Assembly (NCBI GenBank): GCA_030426805.1
Contig: JAUHXU010000004.1
Location: 634,921 to 698,920, forward strand
Direction: 5' to 3'
DNA length: 64,000 nucleotides
From: a bacterium
GTDB lineage: Bacteria > Planctomycetota > JAFGQW01
In this document: positions 8,271 through 17,712 of the stretch, piece by piece
Layout of the letters: each line of letters starts with the position of its first letter
How positions within the stretch are numbered: the first letter of the stretch is position 1
Position numbers and translations under genes: made by a program
Notes under the pieces: generated by a model
The model's input: the letters and a program-made list of their open reading frames with translations, nothing else
Database searches by the model: none
What the model was told of the DNA's origin: nothing

Positions 8271-9914
8271 CTACTCGCCGCCGATCAACACGTACTGGCC
8301 GCCGTTGTCGCGGGCCAGCCCCATCATGAACGAACGGTTCGCCTGGTCGAACCCGATCGTGTGCAGCACCATCTTCCGCGTGCTGTTGAAGCGCCGGATC
8401 CGCCGCAGGATGTCGGCCGGGTCGGTCGTCTCGCCGATCGTCGGCAGCCCGTCGGACAGGAAGAAGACCGTGTCGGCCTTCGTCTTCACGAGGCGGCCGG
8501 TCCTGTCCTTGCCCGATTCCGGTACGCGCAGCGCCTGCATCAGCGCCCCGTAGGTGTTCGTGCGCCCGGACTGCAGGTTGCCCCCGCCGCGTGAGCGACC
8601 CCCCTGGTTGATGCCGCCGATCACCTGCATCGAGTAGAGCTTCTTGATGAACTTCGCCTTGTTCCCGCGCGTCGCGCGAACGAGGCCCTTCGTCCACGGC
8701 TTCACCTTCGACGCGAACGTGATGATCTGGAAGCTCACCTCCTTGTCGAGGTCGGCGAGCAGACCGATCAGCTCTTGCTTGACGATGTCGATCTTGACGC
8801 GGCTGTCGTACTTCTCGTTGAACTCCGCTTCCTTGCCGGCCGGAATGACGACCTTGTCGGCCATCGATCCGCTGATGTCGATCAGGAAGACGATGTGCTG
8901 CGACCACGTCTCGATGTTGTGGTACTTCCGCGGCGCGTACGCCTCGGCGGCGGCCTTGCGCTTCTCGGCCAGGTTCTTCAGGTGTTCGAGTGACGGGACC
9001 TTGAAGCCCTTGTGGAAGCGGTCCCACCACGCCTTCCACTTCTCCTTGTCCTCCTTGAAGCCGACCTCGCCGGTCAGCATCTCGAGCGCGGTGCGGATGT
9101 CCGTGAGCAAGCGCCCTTCGGTCTTCTGCATCTGCTCGATCAGCGCACCGACGCCGGACTTCGTCCGCAGCTTCGCGAGCGCCTCGATCGCCGAGACCTG
9201 GAGGGCGAACGGCCCGTCGCCGAGCGACTTCTCGAGCACCGGGGACGCGCGCTCGTCGCCGATCTTGCCGAGGGCCTCGAACATCTTCTGTTTGACGTCC
9301 TCGGCCTTCTCGTCGTCGACGGCCTCGACCAGCGCGTCGACGGCCTCCTTGTCGCTCTTCTCGCCGAGCGAGAACGCGACCGCCTTGCGCACCTCCGGAT
9401 TGCGGTGCTTGATCATGCCGCGGAGCACTGGCATCACCGCCGGGTGGTCGGTGTTGTGGAACGCGCGCGCAATGCGCGCCTTTACGGCGTCGTCCGAGCC
9501 GAGGCGCGCCATCTTGAGCATCTGCTCGATCGCGCGCTTCTCCTTGATCACGTCGAGCGCTTCCTGCGCGAGCGCCTGGACCTCGGGGTCGCGATCGTCG
9601 AAGCAGTCGAGGATCAGCTTGAGCGCTTCGACGCCGTCCATCCCCTTCGCATCGAGGATCGCGGCACGGCGCACCTTGACGTTGCGGCTGTTGTAGAAGC
9701 GGCGAAACTCCTCGATCTTCTGCGCGTTCTTCTTGCCGTCGTCATCCGACGGCGACGCGATGACGGGGCCCGCCAGAATGCCACCGAGGGCGAGTACGAG
9801 CGCCGCGACGGCGGCCCGCGCCCGGGTGTGCGGATGCGTGTGCGGCTGGGTCTCGGTCGACAAAAACTCCCTCGCTTTCCGATTCTCTTCGCGGTTTTCT
9901 GCCAAGAGGATCAT
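8271..9914 (-). CDS. HEAT-repeat protein with C-terminal von Willebrand A domain
   Basis: A 547-residue protein whose start is taken at ATG 9914; upstream sequence in frame is only the shadow of the neighbouring gene. A long n-region and hydrophobic stretch (residues 32-53, AAVAALVLALGGILAGPVIA) form a probable signal peptide. Residues 75-280 are HEAT-like repeats (for example NPEVRKAVAFSLGEKSDKEAVDAL). Residues 338-547 are a VWA domain with the MIDAS motif DISGSM (346-351) and a downstream SDGLPT. VWA domains bind metal and mediate protein contacts. The gene follows the transferase gene by 17 bases, so co-transcription is likely. It may act in the envelope, but the partner is unknown. Confidence 0.88.
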   Translation of the reverse strand: MILLAENREENRKAREFLSTETQPHTHPHTRARAAVAALVLALGGILAGPVIASPSDDDGKKNAQKIEEFRRFYNSRNVKVRRAAILDAKGMDGVEALKLILDCFDDRDPEVQALAQEALDVIKEKRAIEQMLKMARLGSDDAVKARIARAFHNTDHPAVMPVLRGMIKHRNPEVRKAVAFSLGEKSDKEAVDALVEAVDDEKAEDVKQKMFEALGKIGDERASPVLEKSLGDGPFALQVSAIEALAKLRTKSGVGALIEQMQKTEGRLLTDIRTALEMLTGEVGFKEDKEKWKAWWDRFHKGFKVPSLEHLKNLAEKRKAAAEAYAPRKYHNIETWSQHIVFLIDISGSMADKVVIPAGKEAEFNEKYDSRVKIDIVKQELIGLLADLDKEVSFQIITFASKVKPWTKGLVRATRGNKAKFIKKLYSMQVIGGINQGGRSRGGGNLQSGRTNTYGALMQALRVPESGKDRTGRLVKTKADTVFFLSDGLPTIGETTDPADILRRIRRFNSTRKMVLHTIGFDQANRSFMMGLARDNGGQYVLIGGE

Positions 9915-9931
9915 AGCCGCTGGGTGGCGGA

Positions 9932-10783
9932 TCAGGCAACGAGGAGTGCCGCCGCCACGGCGCCACCCACGGATCCCCCGAGAAACAAGCAGCCGAGCGC
10001 CTGAAATTCGGACAATCCCGCGCGATGCAGCCGATGGCTCAGGTGATTGCGATCGCCGACCCAGATCGGCGATCCGCGCCGCAGACGCGTCGCGACCACC
10101 ACCGCCGTGTCGACGATCGGCACGATCAGCAACGCCGTGAGCGCGAGCGCGCCGCTCGCACCGAGCACGCCGGTCACCCCCCGCGCACTCGCCAATGCGA
10201 CGACACCGCAGACGAAACCGACGAGGTGACTGCCGCCGTCGCCGAGAAAGATCCGCGCCGACGGTCGGTTGAACGCGAGAAACGCGATGCACGCGCCCGC
10301 GGCCGCCCACGCGATCGCGAGTCCGGACAGCGCGGCACCGACGACGAGCAGCGGCACCGCCACCGTCGCGCAGACGCCGTCGGCGTTGTCGAGGAGATTG
10401 AAGCCGTTCATCGCGAACAGCACGACGACGCCGTCGAACGCGCTCGCCCCGCTCCACACGGTCCACAGCGCGACGACCGCACACTGCAGCACGAGCTTGG
10501 TGCCCGCGCCCAGGCCACCACGCCGCACGTCGTCGAGGGTGCCGACCGCCCACGCCGCGACGGCCGCCCCGACGAAGCCGGCTGGCGCTGCGTGGACGAC
10601 GCTCGCGGCGACGAGGCCTACGCAGAGCGCAGCCCCCCCGAGGAGCGGCGTCGGCCGACCGTGTGCCTTGCGGCCGCCGGGGTGATCGAGGATGCCGAGT
10701 CGACGCGCGACAGCGGCCGCGATCGGCACCGCCGCCGCCGTCGCGAGCGCGGCGACCGCCATCGCGACCCACGCGTCAGCCAC
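9932..10783 (-). CDS. WecA/MraY-like polyprenyl-phosphate sugar-1-phosphate transferase
   Basis: This 283-residue multi-pass membrane enzyme family transfers a sugar-1-phosphate from a UDP-sugar to undecaprenyl phosphate, starting assembly of a surface glycan. It shows HGRPTPLLGG (41-50), TLDDVRRGG (82-90) with the catalytic Asp pair, MNGFNLLDNADG (125-136) and a later FLGDGGSHLVGF loop. About nine or ten hydrophobic segments are visible. The GTG start at 10783 overlaps the stop of the upstream glycosyltransferase (GTGGCTGA), implying translational coupling; ATG 10762 is an alternative. It is WecA-like rather than MraY because no murein genes are nearby. Confidence 0.88.
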   Translation of the reverse strand: MADAWVAMAVAALATAAAVPIAAAVARRLGILDHPGGRKAHGRPTPLLGGAALCVGLVAASVVHAAPAGFVGAAVAAWAVGTLDDVRRGGLGAGTKLVLQCAVVALWTVWSGASAFDGVVVLFAMNGFNLLDNADGVCATVAVPLLVVGAALSGLAIAWAAAGACIAFLAFNRPSARIFLGDGGSHLVGFVCGVVALASARGVTGVLGASGALALTALLIVPIVDTAVVVATRLRRGSPIWVGDRNHLSHRLHRAGLSEFQALGCLFLGGSVGGAVAAALLVA

Positions 10784-11930
10784 GCGCGCCCGCCAATCGC
10801 CGGTAGAGGTCGCACGTCTCGGCGACCATCGCCGCGCTCGTCCGCGGCACGAACGCACGCGCCCCCGCTTCGAGCCGTGCACGCACCGCGGCGTCTCCGA
10901 CGACGGCGTCGAGCGCGCGGCCGAACGCACCGGTGTCGTCGGCCACGGCGCAGCCACGACCGTCGCCGAGCAACGCCGGTACCTCACCGACCGCGCACGC
11001 GACGATCGCCCGACCGGCGACGAGCGCTTCGACGACACCGTGGGGCACGCCCTCGCTGCGCGATGGCAGCGCAACGACGTCCGCCGCGCCGACGACGCGC
11101 TCCGGATCGTCGCGCCAGCCGAGAAAGCGCACGTCGTGTCGCGCGGGCACGTCTCGCGCAGCGCTGCGCTCGAGGGCCGCGCGCTCTGGCCCGTCCCCGG
11201 CGATCACCACGAGCACCGGCGGGCGCACGCGCGCGAGCGACTCGATGAGCCGGTCCACGCCCTTGACCGGGGCGAGCCGACCGACGATCGCGACGACGAT
11301 GCGATCCGCGTCGATGCCCAGCGCCGTCCGCGCCGCTCGTCGGTCGACCGTCCGGAAGCGCGCCAATCGCTCCGGATCGAAGCCCGGCTCGACGACGTGA
11401 ACGTGGTCCACACCCCGCGCGCGAAGGTCGTCCCCGAGCCGCGGACCGAGCGCGATCACCGCGTCGGTCCGACGCGCGAGCACCCGCTCGAGGCGTGCGA
11501 TCGCGGCGGATCGCAGCGGGCCGAAGTGCCCGGCGAACACCGTGCCGTGGAACGTGTGACACCGCACCGTTTGCGGTCCGCCGATCCGCCGACCGAGGAG
11601 CCCCGCCTTCGACGTGTGGGTGTGGATCACGTCGGGCGCGAACTCGTCGGCGATCGCGCGCAGCGCCCGGAGCGCCCGCCGATCCCGCAACGGGCGCACG
11701 GCGCGTCCGAGCGCTTCGACCCGCGCACGCCGAGCCGAGCCGATATCGATCGCATCGAACAGCTCGCCCTCCGACGGCGCCGGCGAGCCGGCGACGAGGA
11801 GCGTGTCGACGCCGTGCTCCGACCCGAGCCGACACAGCGGCGCGATCTCGTGCGCGGGCCCACCGATGTTGAGGCGGGTGACGATCCGCAAGACGCGGAG
11901 GCGGTCGGCCGGAGATCGGGTCGCGGTCAT
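10776..11930 (-). CDS. GT4-family glycosyltransferase
   Basis: This 384-residue GT-B fold enzyme starts at ATG 11930, where the N-terminal Rossmann strand LRVLRIVTRLNIGGPAHEI appears; the acceptor-site motif HTHTSKAGLLGR and the nucleotide-binding half (VAIVGRLAPVKGVDRLI, then PSRSEGVPHGVVEALVAG) follow in order. The EGxPxxxxE-type signature is diagnostic of retaining GT4 transferases. It is translationally coupled to the WecA-like gene, so it probably adds the second sugar of a lipid-linked surface polysaccharide. Donor and linkage cannot be told. It lies head to head with the HEAT protein gene at 12071. Confidence 0.9.
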   Translation of the reverse strand: MTATRSPADRLRVLRIVTRLNIGGPAHEIAPLCRLGSEHGVDTLLVAGSPAPSEGELFDAIDIGSARRARVEALGRAVRPLRDRRALRALRAIADEFAPDVIHTHTSKAGLLGRRIGGPQTVRCHTFHGTVFAGHFGPLRSAAIARLERVLARRTDAVIALGPRLGDDLRARGVDHVHVVEPGFDPERLARFRTVDRRAARTALGIDADRIVVAIVGRLAPVKGVDRLIESLARVRPPVLVVIAGDGPERAALERSAARDVPARHDVRFLGWRDDPERVVGAADVVALPSRSEGVPHGVVEALVAGRAIVACAVGEVPALLGDGRGCAVADDTGAFGRALDAVVGDAAVRARLEAGARAFVPRTSAAMVAETCDLYRRLAGARG

Positions 11931-11994
11931 CACCGTCGCATTCTGGTCGTTCGGACCCCGCGTCGCAAGGCGCGCGGCATTCCCTACGACGCCG

Positions 11995-12023
11995 TTGACA
12001 CGGGCGTCCGCTCGGGGAATCCT
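11995..12023 (+). promoter_or_regulatory. Sigma-70 promoter of the 12071 HEAT gene
   Basis: TTGACA (11995-12000) and AATCCT (12018-12023) have a 17-base spacer. The predicted start site near 12030 falls after the ATG at 12026, which supports the start at 12071 for the gene. Confidence 0.55.
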
Positions 12024-12070
12024 GAATGCGGGTGCAGAAGGTCGGCGGTCGCGCACCGAGGCGTCCCGCA

Positions 12071-13939
12071 ATGCTCCGAGTCTCCGCGCTGCTGATCGCG
12101 CTCCTCTCCCTCGCGGCGGATGCGTTCGCCCACGGCGGCCGCACGACGCCGGCTCCGCCCCTGTCCAACGGCGCCGCGCCCAATGCGTCCGGCGCCGTCG
12201 CCCCGGCCGGCCCGCCGGCGCGCACCCCCGCCGGCGTGACCCCGCGACGCCGGGCGACGAGCCGCACGACGGACGTCGGGTGGCAGGCGTGGTGGGACCA
12301 CAACCGCGACGCCTACCTGCGCTTTCGCGCACCGGTGCACCGCGACCCGGCGACCCCGTCGGCCAACGCGCAGGCGCCCGCCGACGGGTGGCTCGAACAA
12401 CGCGTCGTGCCCGCGCTGATCCGGGCGCTCGGGGACGAACACCACGAAGTGCGCGGAGCCGCCGCGATCGCGCTCGGCAAGACCGGCGTCGACGCCGTCG
12501 CCGGCCCGATCGCCGTACGACTCGCGGACCCGCACTCGGAGGTGCGACAGTCCGCCGCCCTCGCGCTCGGCCTGCTCGGCGCCGAGGGCGCGCCCGAGCG
12601 GCTCGCGACGGTCTGCGCCGGACGGCAGCGCACGCCGCGTTTCACGCTGCGCGCTCGCGCGTTCGCGGCGCTCGGCCTCGGACTCCGCGCCTCGCCGGCC
12701 GCGATCGATCGGCTCCGCGACGTGCTCGAACGGCGGGAAGCGGCGCACGACGTGCCGGCCTGTGCACTCCTCGCACTGGGTGAACTCGGGGACGAACGCG
12801 GCGTCCGTGCGCTCGCCCGTGCCATCGATGCACGACGACTGCCGGACGAAGTGCGCGCGTTCGCGGCGATCGCGCTCGGCAAGAGCGCGGCACCCGACGC
12901 GGTCGACGCCCTGCTCCCCGCGCTCGTCGATCGCAGCGCGGACGTCCGTGCCTCGGCGGCGATCGCGCTCGGCGCGTTCGGCCCACGCCCGTCGCCCGAC
13001 GCGCGCGAGCGGCGCCTGATCGCCGAGCGCATCGCGGCAGCGGGCGGTTCGATGCGTCCGCGCGCGCGCGAGCGACTCGATCGTCGCGCCGCCGAACTCG
13101 ACGCGCGCATCGACGCATGGGTCGCCGCCGAGACCGAGCGGACCCGCCGCGTGCTGACCGCGCTCCGATCCGTCGCGAGCGGCCGCCGGTCGCGCGGCAC
13201 CCTCCCGGCCCGCAACTTCGCGGCGATCTCGATCGGCCGGATCGGCGGGGATGCGGCGGTTCGCGCGCTGATCGACGTCGCCGATCGGGCCAAGCCGGTC
13301 GAACTCCGTGCGTTCGCGACGTTGGGGCTCGCCCTCGCGGCGCGCACCGCGACCGACGAACGAGAACGCGCCGCGCACTGGATCGGACGGGCGTTCACGC
13401 GCGCACGCACCGCCGATCTTCGCGGCGCGTCGGCGATCGCGCTCGGCCTGCTCGGACGCCCCGAGGCCCGCGAGCCGCTCCTCGCCGCGCTGCGCGACGC
13501 CGAGGACCACACCGTGCGCGGACACCTCGCGCTCGCGACCGGCATGGTCGGCTGTCGCGAGGCGATCGAGCCGCTCCGGCGGATCCTGCGCCTCGAGACG
13601 AACGTGCTCCTCCGGCGCAACGCGGCGCTCGCCCTCGGCCTGCTCGACGACCGAACGGGCACCGAGACCCTCGTCGCCGTCCTGCGCCGATCGGGCGGCC
13701 GACTCGTCCACGGTTCCGCGGCCCTCGCGCTCGGACGCACGGGCGATCGACGCGCGATCGACCCGCTGATCGAACTGCTGCACGCCGAACGTGCGCCGAG
13801 TCAGAGCCGCGCGTTCGCGGCGGTCGCGCTCGGCCTGCTCGCGGAGGACGCGCCGGTGCCACGCCTCGCGCGGTTCAGCGCCGCGAACAACTACCTGATC
13901 CCGGTCGCGGCGGTGCGCGACGCGATGGACATCCTCTGA
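12071..13939 (+). CDS. Exported HEAT-repeat protein
   Basis: The chosen start (12071) gives a clean signal peptide, MLRVSALLIALLSLAADAFA, and has GAGG nine bases upstream; an upstream in-frame ATG at 12026 lies before the predicted transcription start. The 622-residue product is built of at least twelve HEAT/PBS-lyase-like repeats. Each carries the phrase A-A-x-A-L-G or R-x-x-A-A-x-A-L-G (for example VRGAAAIALGKTG, VRASAAIALGAFG). Such alpha-solenoids serve as protein-binding scaffolds. No catalytic domain was found. It ends seven bases from the convergent glycosyltransferase gene, with no visible terminator between. Confidence 0.85.
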   Translation: MLRVSALLIALLSLAADAFAHGGRTTPAPPLSNGAAPNASGAVAPAGPPARTPAGVTPRRRATSRTTDVGWQAWWDHNRDAYLRFRAPVHRDPATPSANAQAPADGWLEQRVVPALIRALGDEHHEVRGAAAIALGKTGVDAVAGPIAVRLADPHSEVRQSAALALGLLGAEGAPERLATVCAGRQRTPRFTLRARAFAALGLGLRASPAAIDRLRDVLERREAAHDVPACALLALGELGDERGVRALARAIDARRLPDEVRAFAAIALGKSAAPDAVDALLPALVDRSADVRASAAIALGAFGPRPSPDARERRLIAERIAAAGGSMRPRARERLDRRAAELDARIDAWVAAETERTRRVLTALRSVASGRRSRGTLPARNFAAISIGRIGGDAAVRALIDVADRAKPVELRAFATLGLALAARTATDERERAAHWIGRAFTRARTADLRGASAIALGLLGRPEAREPLLAALRDAEDHTVRGHLALATGMVGCREAIEPLRRILRLETNVLLRRNAALALGLLDDRTGTETLVAVLRRSGGRLVHGSAALALGRTGDRRAIDPLIELLHAERAPSQSRAFAAVALGLLAEDAPVPRLARFSAANNYLIPVAAVRDAMDIL

Positions 13940-13946
13940 GGCGGGC

Positions 13947-15128
13947 TCACGATCGCGTGCGGGCCGGCGCCGGATTGTCCGCCGTGCGGCGAACCCCGGT
14001 CCGGCGCCGCGCGACGACGTCGCGGAGCATCAGTTCAACGCCGTCGAGCATCCGTCCGACGTCGTAGTCGGCGAGGATCAACGATCGGCCCGCGCGTCCG
14101 AGCGAACGCCCGTGGTCCGACGTCGACAGCACCGTGTCGATCGCATCGGCGAGGCGCTCGGGATGGCCGGGATCGACGAGATACCCGGTCTCGCCGTCGC
14201 GCACGATCTCGCCGAGCCCGCCGACGCGCGTCGCGACGATCGGCAGCCCCTCGGCCATCGCCTCGAGCGCGACGAACGGCAGCCCCTCGTCGTTGCTGGA
14301 CAGGACGAGCACGTCGCAACCGTGCAGCACGTAGGGCACGTCGTCGCGGTGGCCGACAAAGTGCGCGCGGTGCGCGACGCCGAGTGCCTCGGCCTGCGCG
14401 CGAAGGGGCGCCTCGAGCGGCCCCGTGCCGACGATCAACGCCTGTACGCGATCGAGACGCGCGAGCGCCTGCAGGAAGTCCCCGTGTCCCTTCTGTTCGT
14501 CGAGCCGCGCGACGACGATCGCGACCGGCAGGTCGTCGCGGAGACCGAACGCGCGACGGACCGCGGCGCGCTGGGTGTCGTCGGGATAGAAGCGCATCGT
14601 GTCGATGCCATACGGCACGACGTGCACACGCGCGTCGTCGAACCCGCGGTCGTCGACGAGTTGATCGCGGATCGAACGACACGGCACGTTGACCCCGTCG
14701 AGAAACGCGCGGTAGGTCAGCCACGACAGGAAGCCCCGCTTGGCCTCCATCAGGCCCATGTGCGCGAGCACCGCGGTGCCGCAGCCGGCGAGGCGCGCGG
14801 AGATTCCGGCCAAACGGATGCCGCGGTTGAGCTTCGTGATGACCAGGTCGACCTCGTGCTCGCGAATCGCGCGCCGCAGGCGGAAGAGGTCGGTCGGCGA
14901 GTGATCGTTGCGGCCGCGGATCGCGATCGTCGCGACGCCCGCATCGCTCATCGCCTCGGCGAACTTGCCGCCGTCGCGGCCGGCGGCGCACACGCGGTGG
15001 CCGCGTTGGCGCAAGCCGAGGCCGCACGCGTGCATCCACCCTTCGACGCCGCCCCACACCTCGACGCCGGTCGGGTTGAGGAACAGCAGCGAGAGCGGGG
15101 CGATCGGTTCGGTGCGCGGCTCAGGCAT
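13947..15128 (-). CDS. GT4-family glycosyltransferase
   Basis: This 393-residue protein starts at ATG 15128, inside the stop of the upstream transferase (ATGCCTGA overlap). The N-terminal half opens with LSLLFLNPTGVEVWGGVEGW, an acceptor-binding Rossmann strand and Gly-rich loop. The donor half has VVPYGIDTMRFYP, AIVVARLDEQKGHGDFL and SSNDEGLPFVALEAMAEG, the GT4 E-x7-E region. It is cytosolic, with no membrane segments. As the third gene of an operon with an NtrC-type regulator and another GT4 enzyme, it probably builds an exported polysaccharide. The sugar specificity is unknown. Confidence 0.9.
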   Translation of the reverse strand: MPEPRTEPIAPLSLLFLNPTGVEVWGGVEGWMHACGLGLRQRGHRVCAAGRDGGKFAEAMSDAGVATIAIRGRNDHSPTDLFRLRRAIREHEVDLVITKLNRGIRLAGISARLAGCGTAVLAHMGLMEAKRGFLSWLTYRAFLDGVNVPCRSIRDQLVDDRGFDDARVHVVPYGIDTMRFYPDDTQRAAVRRAFGLRDDLPVAIVVARLDEQKGHGDFLQALARLDRVQALIVGTGPLEAPLRAQAEALGVAHRAHFVGHRDDVPYVLHGCDVLVLSSNDEGLPFVALEAMAEGLPIVATRVGGLGEIVRDGETGYLVDPGHPERLADAIDTVLSTSDHGRSLGRAGRSLILADYDVGRMLDGVELMLRDVVARRRTGVRRTADNPAPARTRS

Positions 15129-16224
15129 CGGCAACGCTCCGGTAGACCGCGAGTGTGCGCTCGGCGGCCCGCGACCACGTGAAGTCGGCCGCGCGCGCGC
15201 GCCCCGCGGCCACCCGCCGCTCGCGCAGCGCTGCGTCGCCGGCGATTCGCTCGATCGCGCGCGCCATCGCATCGACGTCTTCCGGGTCGGCGAGCTCCGC
15301 GGCGTCGCCGGCGACCTCGGGGAGCGCGCCGCGGTCGGCCGCGACGACCGGCGTGCCGGCGGCGAACGCCTCGAGCACCGGCATCCCGAAGCCCTCGTCG
15401 AGGCTCAGCAGCAAGTGCATGCGGGCTCCTGCATAGAGTGCAGGCAGGGCCGTGTCGGGCACCGGGCCGAGGCGATGCACCCGACCGCCGAGCCCCGCCG
15501 CATCGATGGCCGCGTCGATCGCGTCCACGCCGTGACTACGCGGCCCGGCGAGCACGAGGTCGAGATCGGTGTCCGCGCGCGCGAAGGCCGTCGCGACCCG
15601 GTCGAGGTTCTTCCGCGTGCTGAGTTGCCCGATGTAGAACGCGTAGTCGCGCGGCAAGCCGTAGCGCGCCTTCGTCGCGGCGACCGCATCGGCCGCCACG
15701 CCGTGGAACATCGGGTCGACGCCGTGCGGCACGACGTGCACGCGCGCCGGGTCGATCGACGTGTGGGCGATGAAGCGCGACTTCGTGTGCGCACTCGGTG
15801 CGATCACCGCGGCCGCGCGCGCCGCGATGTCGGCGTAGCGCGCGTTCTTCTTCTCGCGGAACCCGGCGTCCGCGAACGCGGCCGAGTCGGCGCTGAACGT
15901 GTCGTGGACGGTTGCGACCATCGGGACGCCGTCGAGCCGGGGCAGACGCGCGTCGGGGCCGTGGAACACCGAGGCACTCGCTGCGAGACGGCGCGCCCAC
16001 GGCTCGATCCACCAGCGCCGCCGCACGCGCGAGTCGGGCACCGCCAGTCGGTGCGCGCGCGTCTTGAAGCGAGAGAGCCGGCACCACAGATCGAAGCGAG
16101 CGTCCGGTGCGGCCGGGACGAGTGCGTCGACGAGCTGCGCGATGTATCGCCCCACGCCGGTGCGCGTCGGCTTCGCGGCCGAGGTCGCGTCAATCGCGAT
16201 CCGCAGTGCCATCGCCCCGCTCAT
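15121..16224 (-). CDS. GT4-family glycosyltransferase (mannosyltransferase-like)
   Basis: A 367-residue GT-B enzyme. The ATG at 16224 overlaps the regulator's stop as ATGA, giving MSGAMALRIAIDATSAAKPT, and a G-x-G-R-Y loop (TGVGRYIAQL) follows, as in WbaZ/mannosyltransferase-like GT4 enzymes. Conserved elements are VVPHGVDPMFHG, YIGQLSTRKNLDRV and LSLDEGFGMPVLEAFAAG. It is coupled on both sides, upstream to the sigma-54 regulator and downstream to the second GT4 gene, so the three proteins are likely made together. The substrate is not predictable from sequence. Confidence 0.9.
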   Translation of the reverse strand: MSGAMALRIAIDATSAAKPTRTGVGRYIAQLVDALVPAAPDARFDLWCRLSRFKTRAHRLAVPDSRVRRRWWIEPWARRLAASASVFHGPDARLPRLDGVPMVATVHDTFSADSAAFADAGFREKKNARYADIAARAAAVIAPSAHTKSRFIAHTSIDPARVHVVPHGVDPMFHGVAADAVAATKARYGLPRDYAFYIGQLSTRKNLDRVATAFARADTDLDLVLAGPRSHGVDAIDAAIDAAGLGGRVHRLGPVPDTALPALYAGARMHLLLSLDEGFGMPVLEAFAAGTPVVAADRGALPEVAGDAAELADPEDVDAMARAIERIAGDAALRERRVAAGRARAADFTWSRAAERTLAVYRSVADA

Positions 16225-17609
16225 CCGTCTCCTCGCGTGAGGCCGTATTCCTTCAGCTTGCGCTGCAACGTACGCAGGCTGATGCCGAGTACCTCCGCGA
16301 CCTGCGCGCGGTTGCCGTCGTAGGCGTCCATCGTCCGGAGGATCTGGGCGCGCTCGAGGTCGCGCAACGGCGTGCCGGGCGCGACGATCAGCTCGTCGCC
16401 GACCGCAGCCGGGCCGGGGTCGTGGCATCGCAGGTTCTCGGGCAGATCCTCCACACGGATCTCGTCATGCTGCGAGAGGACGATCACCTGCTCGAGCGTG
16501 TTGCGCAATTCTCGCACGTTGCCGGGCCAATCGTGTGCTTCGAGACACTGCATCGCCTCCGGCGTGATCGCCTGGATCGGACGTCCGTTGGCGGGGCCGA
16601 GCTCGTCGAGAAACGCGCGGACGAGCAGCGCGATGTCCCCCGTGCGATCGCGCAGCGGCGGCAGGTCGATTCGGACGACGTGGATCCGATAGAACAGATC
16701 CTCGCGGAAGTTCCCGGCGCGCACCTCCGCTTCGAGGTCGCGGTTCGTCGCCGCGAGCACGCGCACATCCACCTTGACCGTGTTGGTCGCGCCCACCGGG
16801 CTGAACTCGAACGTCTCGAGTACGCGGAGCAGCTTCGCCTGGGTGCTCGGCGCCATCTCGCCGATCTCGTCGATGAACAGCGTGCCGTTGTGCGCCTGTT
16901 TGAAGCGACCGTCGCGATCGCGCTCGGCGCCGGTGAACGCACCCTTCACGTGGCCGAACAGCTCGTCTTCGACGAGTTGCTCCGGCAGCGCGGCGCAGTT
17001 GAGCGCGACGAACGGACGGTTGCGGCGGTTGCTGAGCTGGTGAATCGCTTTCGCGACGAGTTCCTTGCCGGTGCCGCTCTCCCCGGTGATCAGCACGGTC
17101 GACCGCGCGCTCGCGACCTGGCGGATGCGGTCGAAGACCGCGCGCATCTTCGGCGAGTTGCCGAGGATCCCGCCGGCGCCGAACTTCTCGTCGAGGCGCG
17201 CGCGCAGCGCGTGGACCTCCTGGGTCAGCGCCCGCTTCGCGACCGCCTCGCGGACGACCTCGACGAGTTCGTCGGCGGCGATCGGCTTCGGCACGTAGTT
17301 GAACGCCCCCTCGCGCAACGCCTCGACCGCGCGACGCTCGCTGCCGTGCCCGGTGACGACGATCACCGGCAGGTCGGCGTCGATCTCGCGGATCTGGCGC
17401 AGCAGCGCCATCCCGTCGACGTCCGGCAGCTTCAGATCGAGCAGGACCGCGGCGATCCGGTTGTCGAGCCGCTCGAGCGCATCGGCACCGTCGTGTGCCG
17501 GGACCGGGGCGTATCCGCGCCGCTCGAGGACCTCGGCGAGGGTCTCGCGCAGCGCGTCGTCGTCCTCGATCAGCAGGACCGGCGTGAGGGTCGGCAGCTC
17601 GTCCGCCAT
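16221..17609 (-). CDS. NtrC-family sigma-54-dependent response regulator
   Basis: This 462-residue protein has three domains. The N-terminal receiver has acidic pair ED near 15-17, phosphoacceptor D58 in LLDLKLPDVDG, and K108 in VPKPI. The AAA+ domain (about 147-380) has Walker A GESGTGKE (176-183), the sigma-54 contact loop GAFTGA (223-228) and Walker B FIDEIGE. The C-terminal Fis-type helix-turn-helix reads RAQVAEVLGISLRTLQRKLKEYG. It would open sigma-54 promoters when phosphorylated. No histidine kinase gene is adjacent. Being first in an operon with two glycosyltransferases, it may control surface-glycan genes. Start ATG 17609 has AAGGAG close upstream. Confidence 0.95.
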   Translation of the reverse strand: MADELPTLTPVLLIEDDDALRETLAEVLERRGYAPVPAHDGADALERLDNRIAAVLLDLKLPDVDGMALLRQIREIDADLPVIVVTGHGSERRAVEALREGAFNYVPKPIAADELVEVVREAVAKRALTQEVHALRARLDEKFGAGGILGNSPKMRAVFDRIRQVASARSTVLITGESGTGKELVAKAIHQLSNRRNRPFVALNCAALPEQLVEDELFGHVKGAFTGAERDRDGRFKQAHNGTLFIDEIGEMAPSTQAKLLRVLETFEFSPVGATNTVKVDVRVLAATNRDLEAEVRAGNFREDLFYRIHVVRIDLPPLRDRTGDIALLVRAFLDELGPANGRPIQAITPEAMQCLEAHDWPGNVRELRNTLEQVIVLSQHDEIRVEDLPENLRCHDPGPAAVGDELIVAPGTPLRDLERAQILRTMDAYDGNRAQVAEVLGISLRTLQRKLKEYGLTRGDG

Positions 17610-17664
17610 GGGCTCCTTCCGAGCCGGCCGGGAACGGGGCCGTTCCGCCGGGCGGCCACTGGCC

Positions 17665-17692
17665 GTTATGACAGCCCGGGAGCCGGAGTCAA
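17665..17692 (-). promoter_or_regulatory. Promoter of the regulator-glycosyltransferase operon
   Basis: On the minus strand TTGACT (17692-17687) and CATAAC (17670-17665) are 16 bases apart, about 55 bases upstream of the regulator start. It lies downstream of a hairpin that may end the lipoprotein transcript. Confidence 0.5.
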
Positions 17693-17712
17693 GCGAACCG
17701 GGGCGTACGCGA

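Noticed and set aside
12026..12070. Earlier ATG of the HEAT protein
   Set aside because: It lies before the transcription start predicted from TTGACA-N17-AATCCT and would bury the signal peptide behind 15 basic residues.
11984..13783. 599-codon open frame on the minus strand
   Set aside because: Antisense to the HEAT-repeat gene, whose repeats produce regular codon bias and a long spurious frame.
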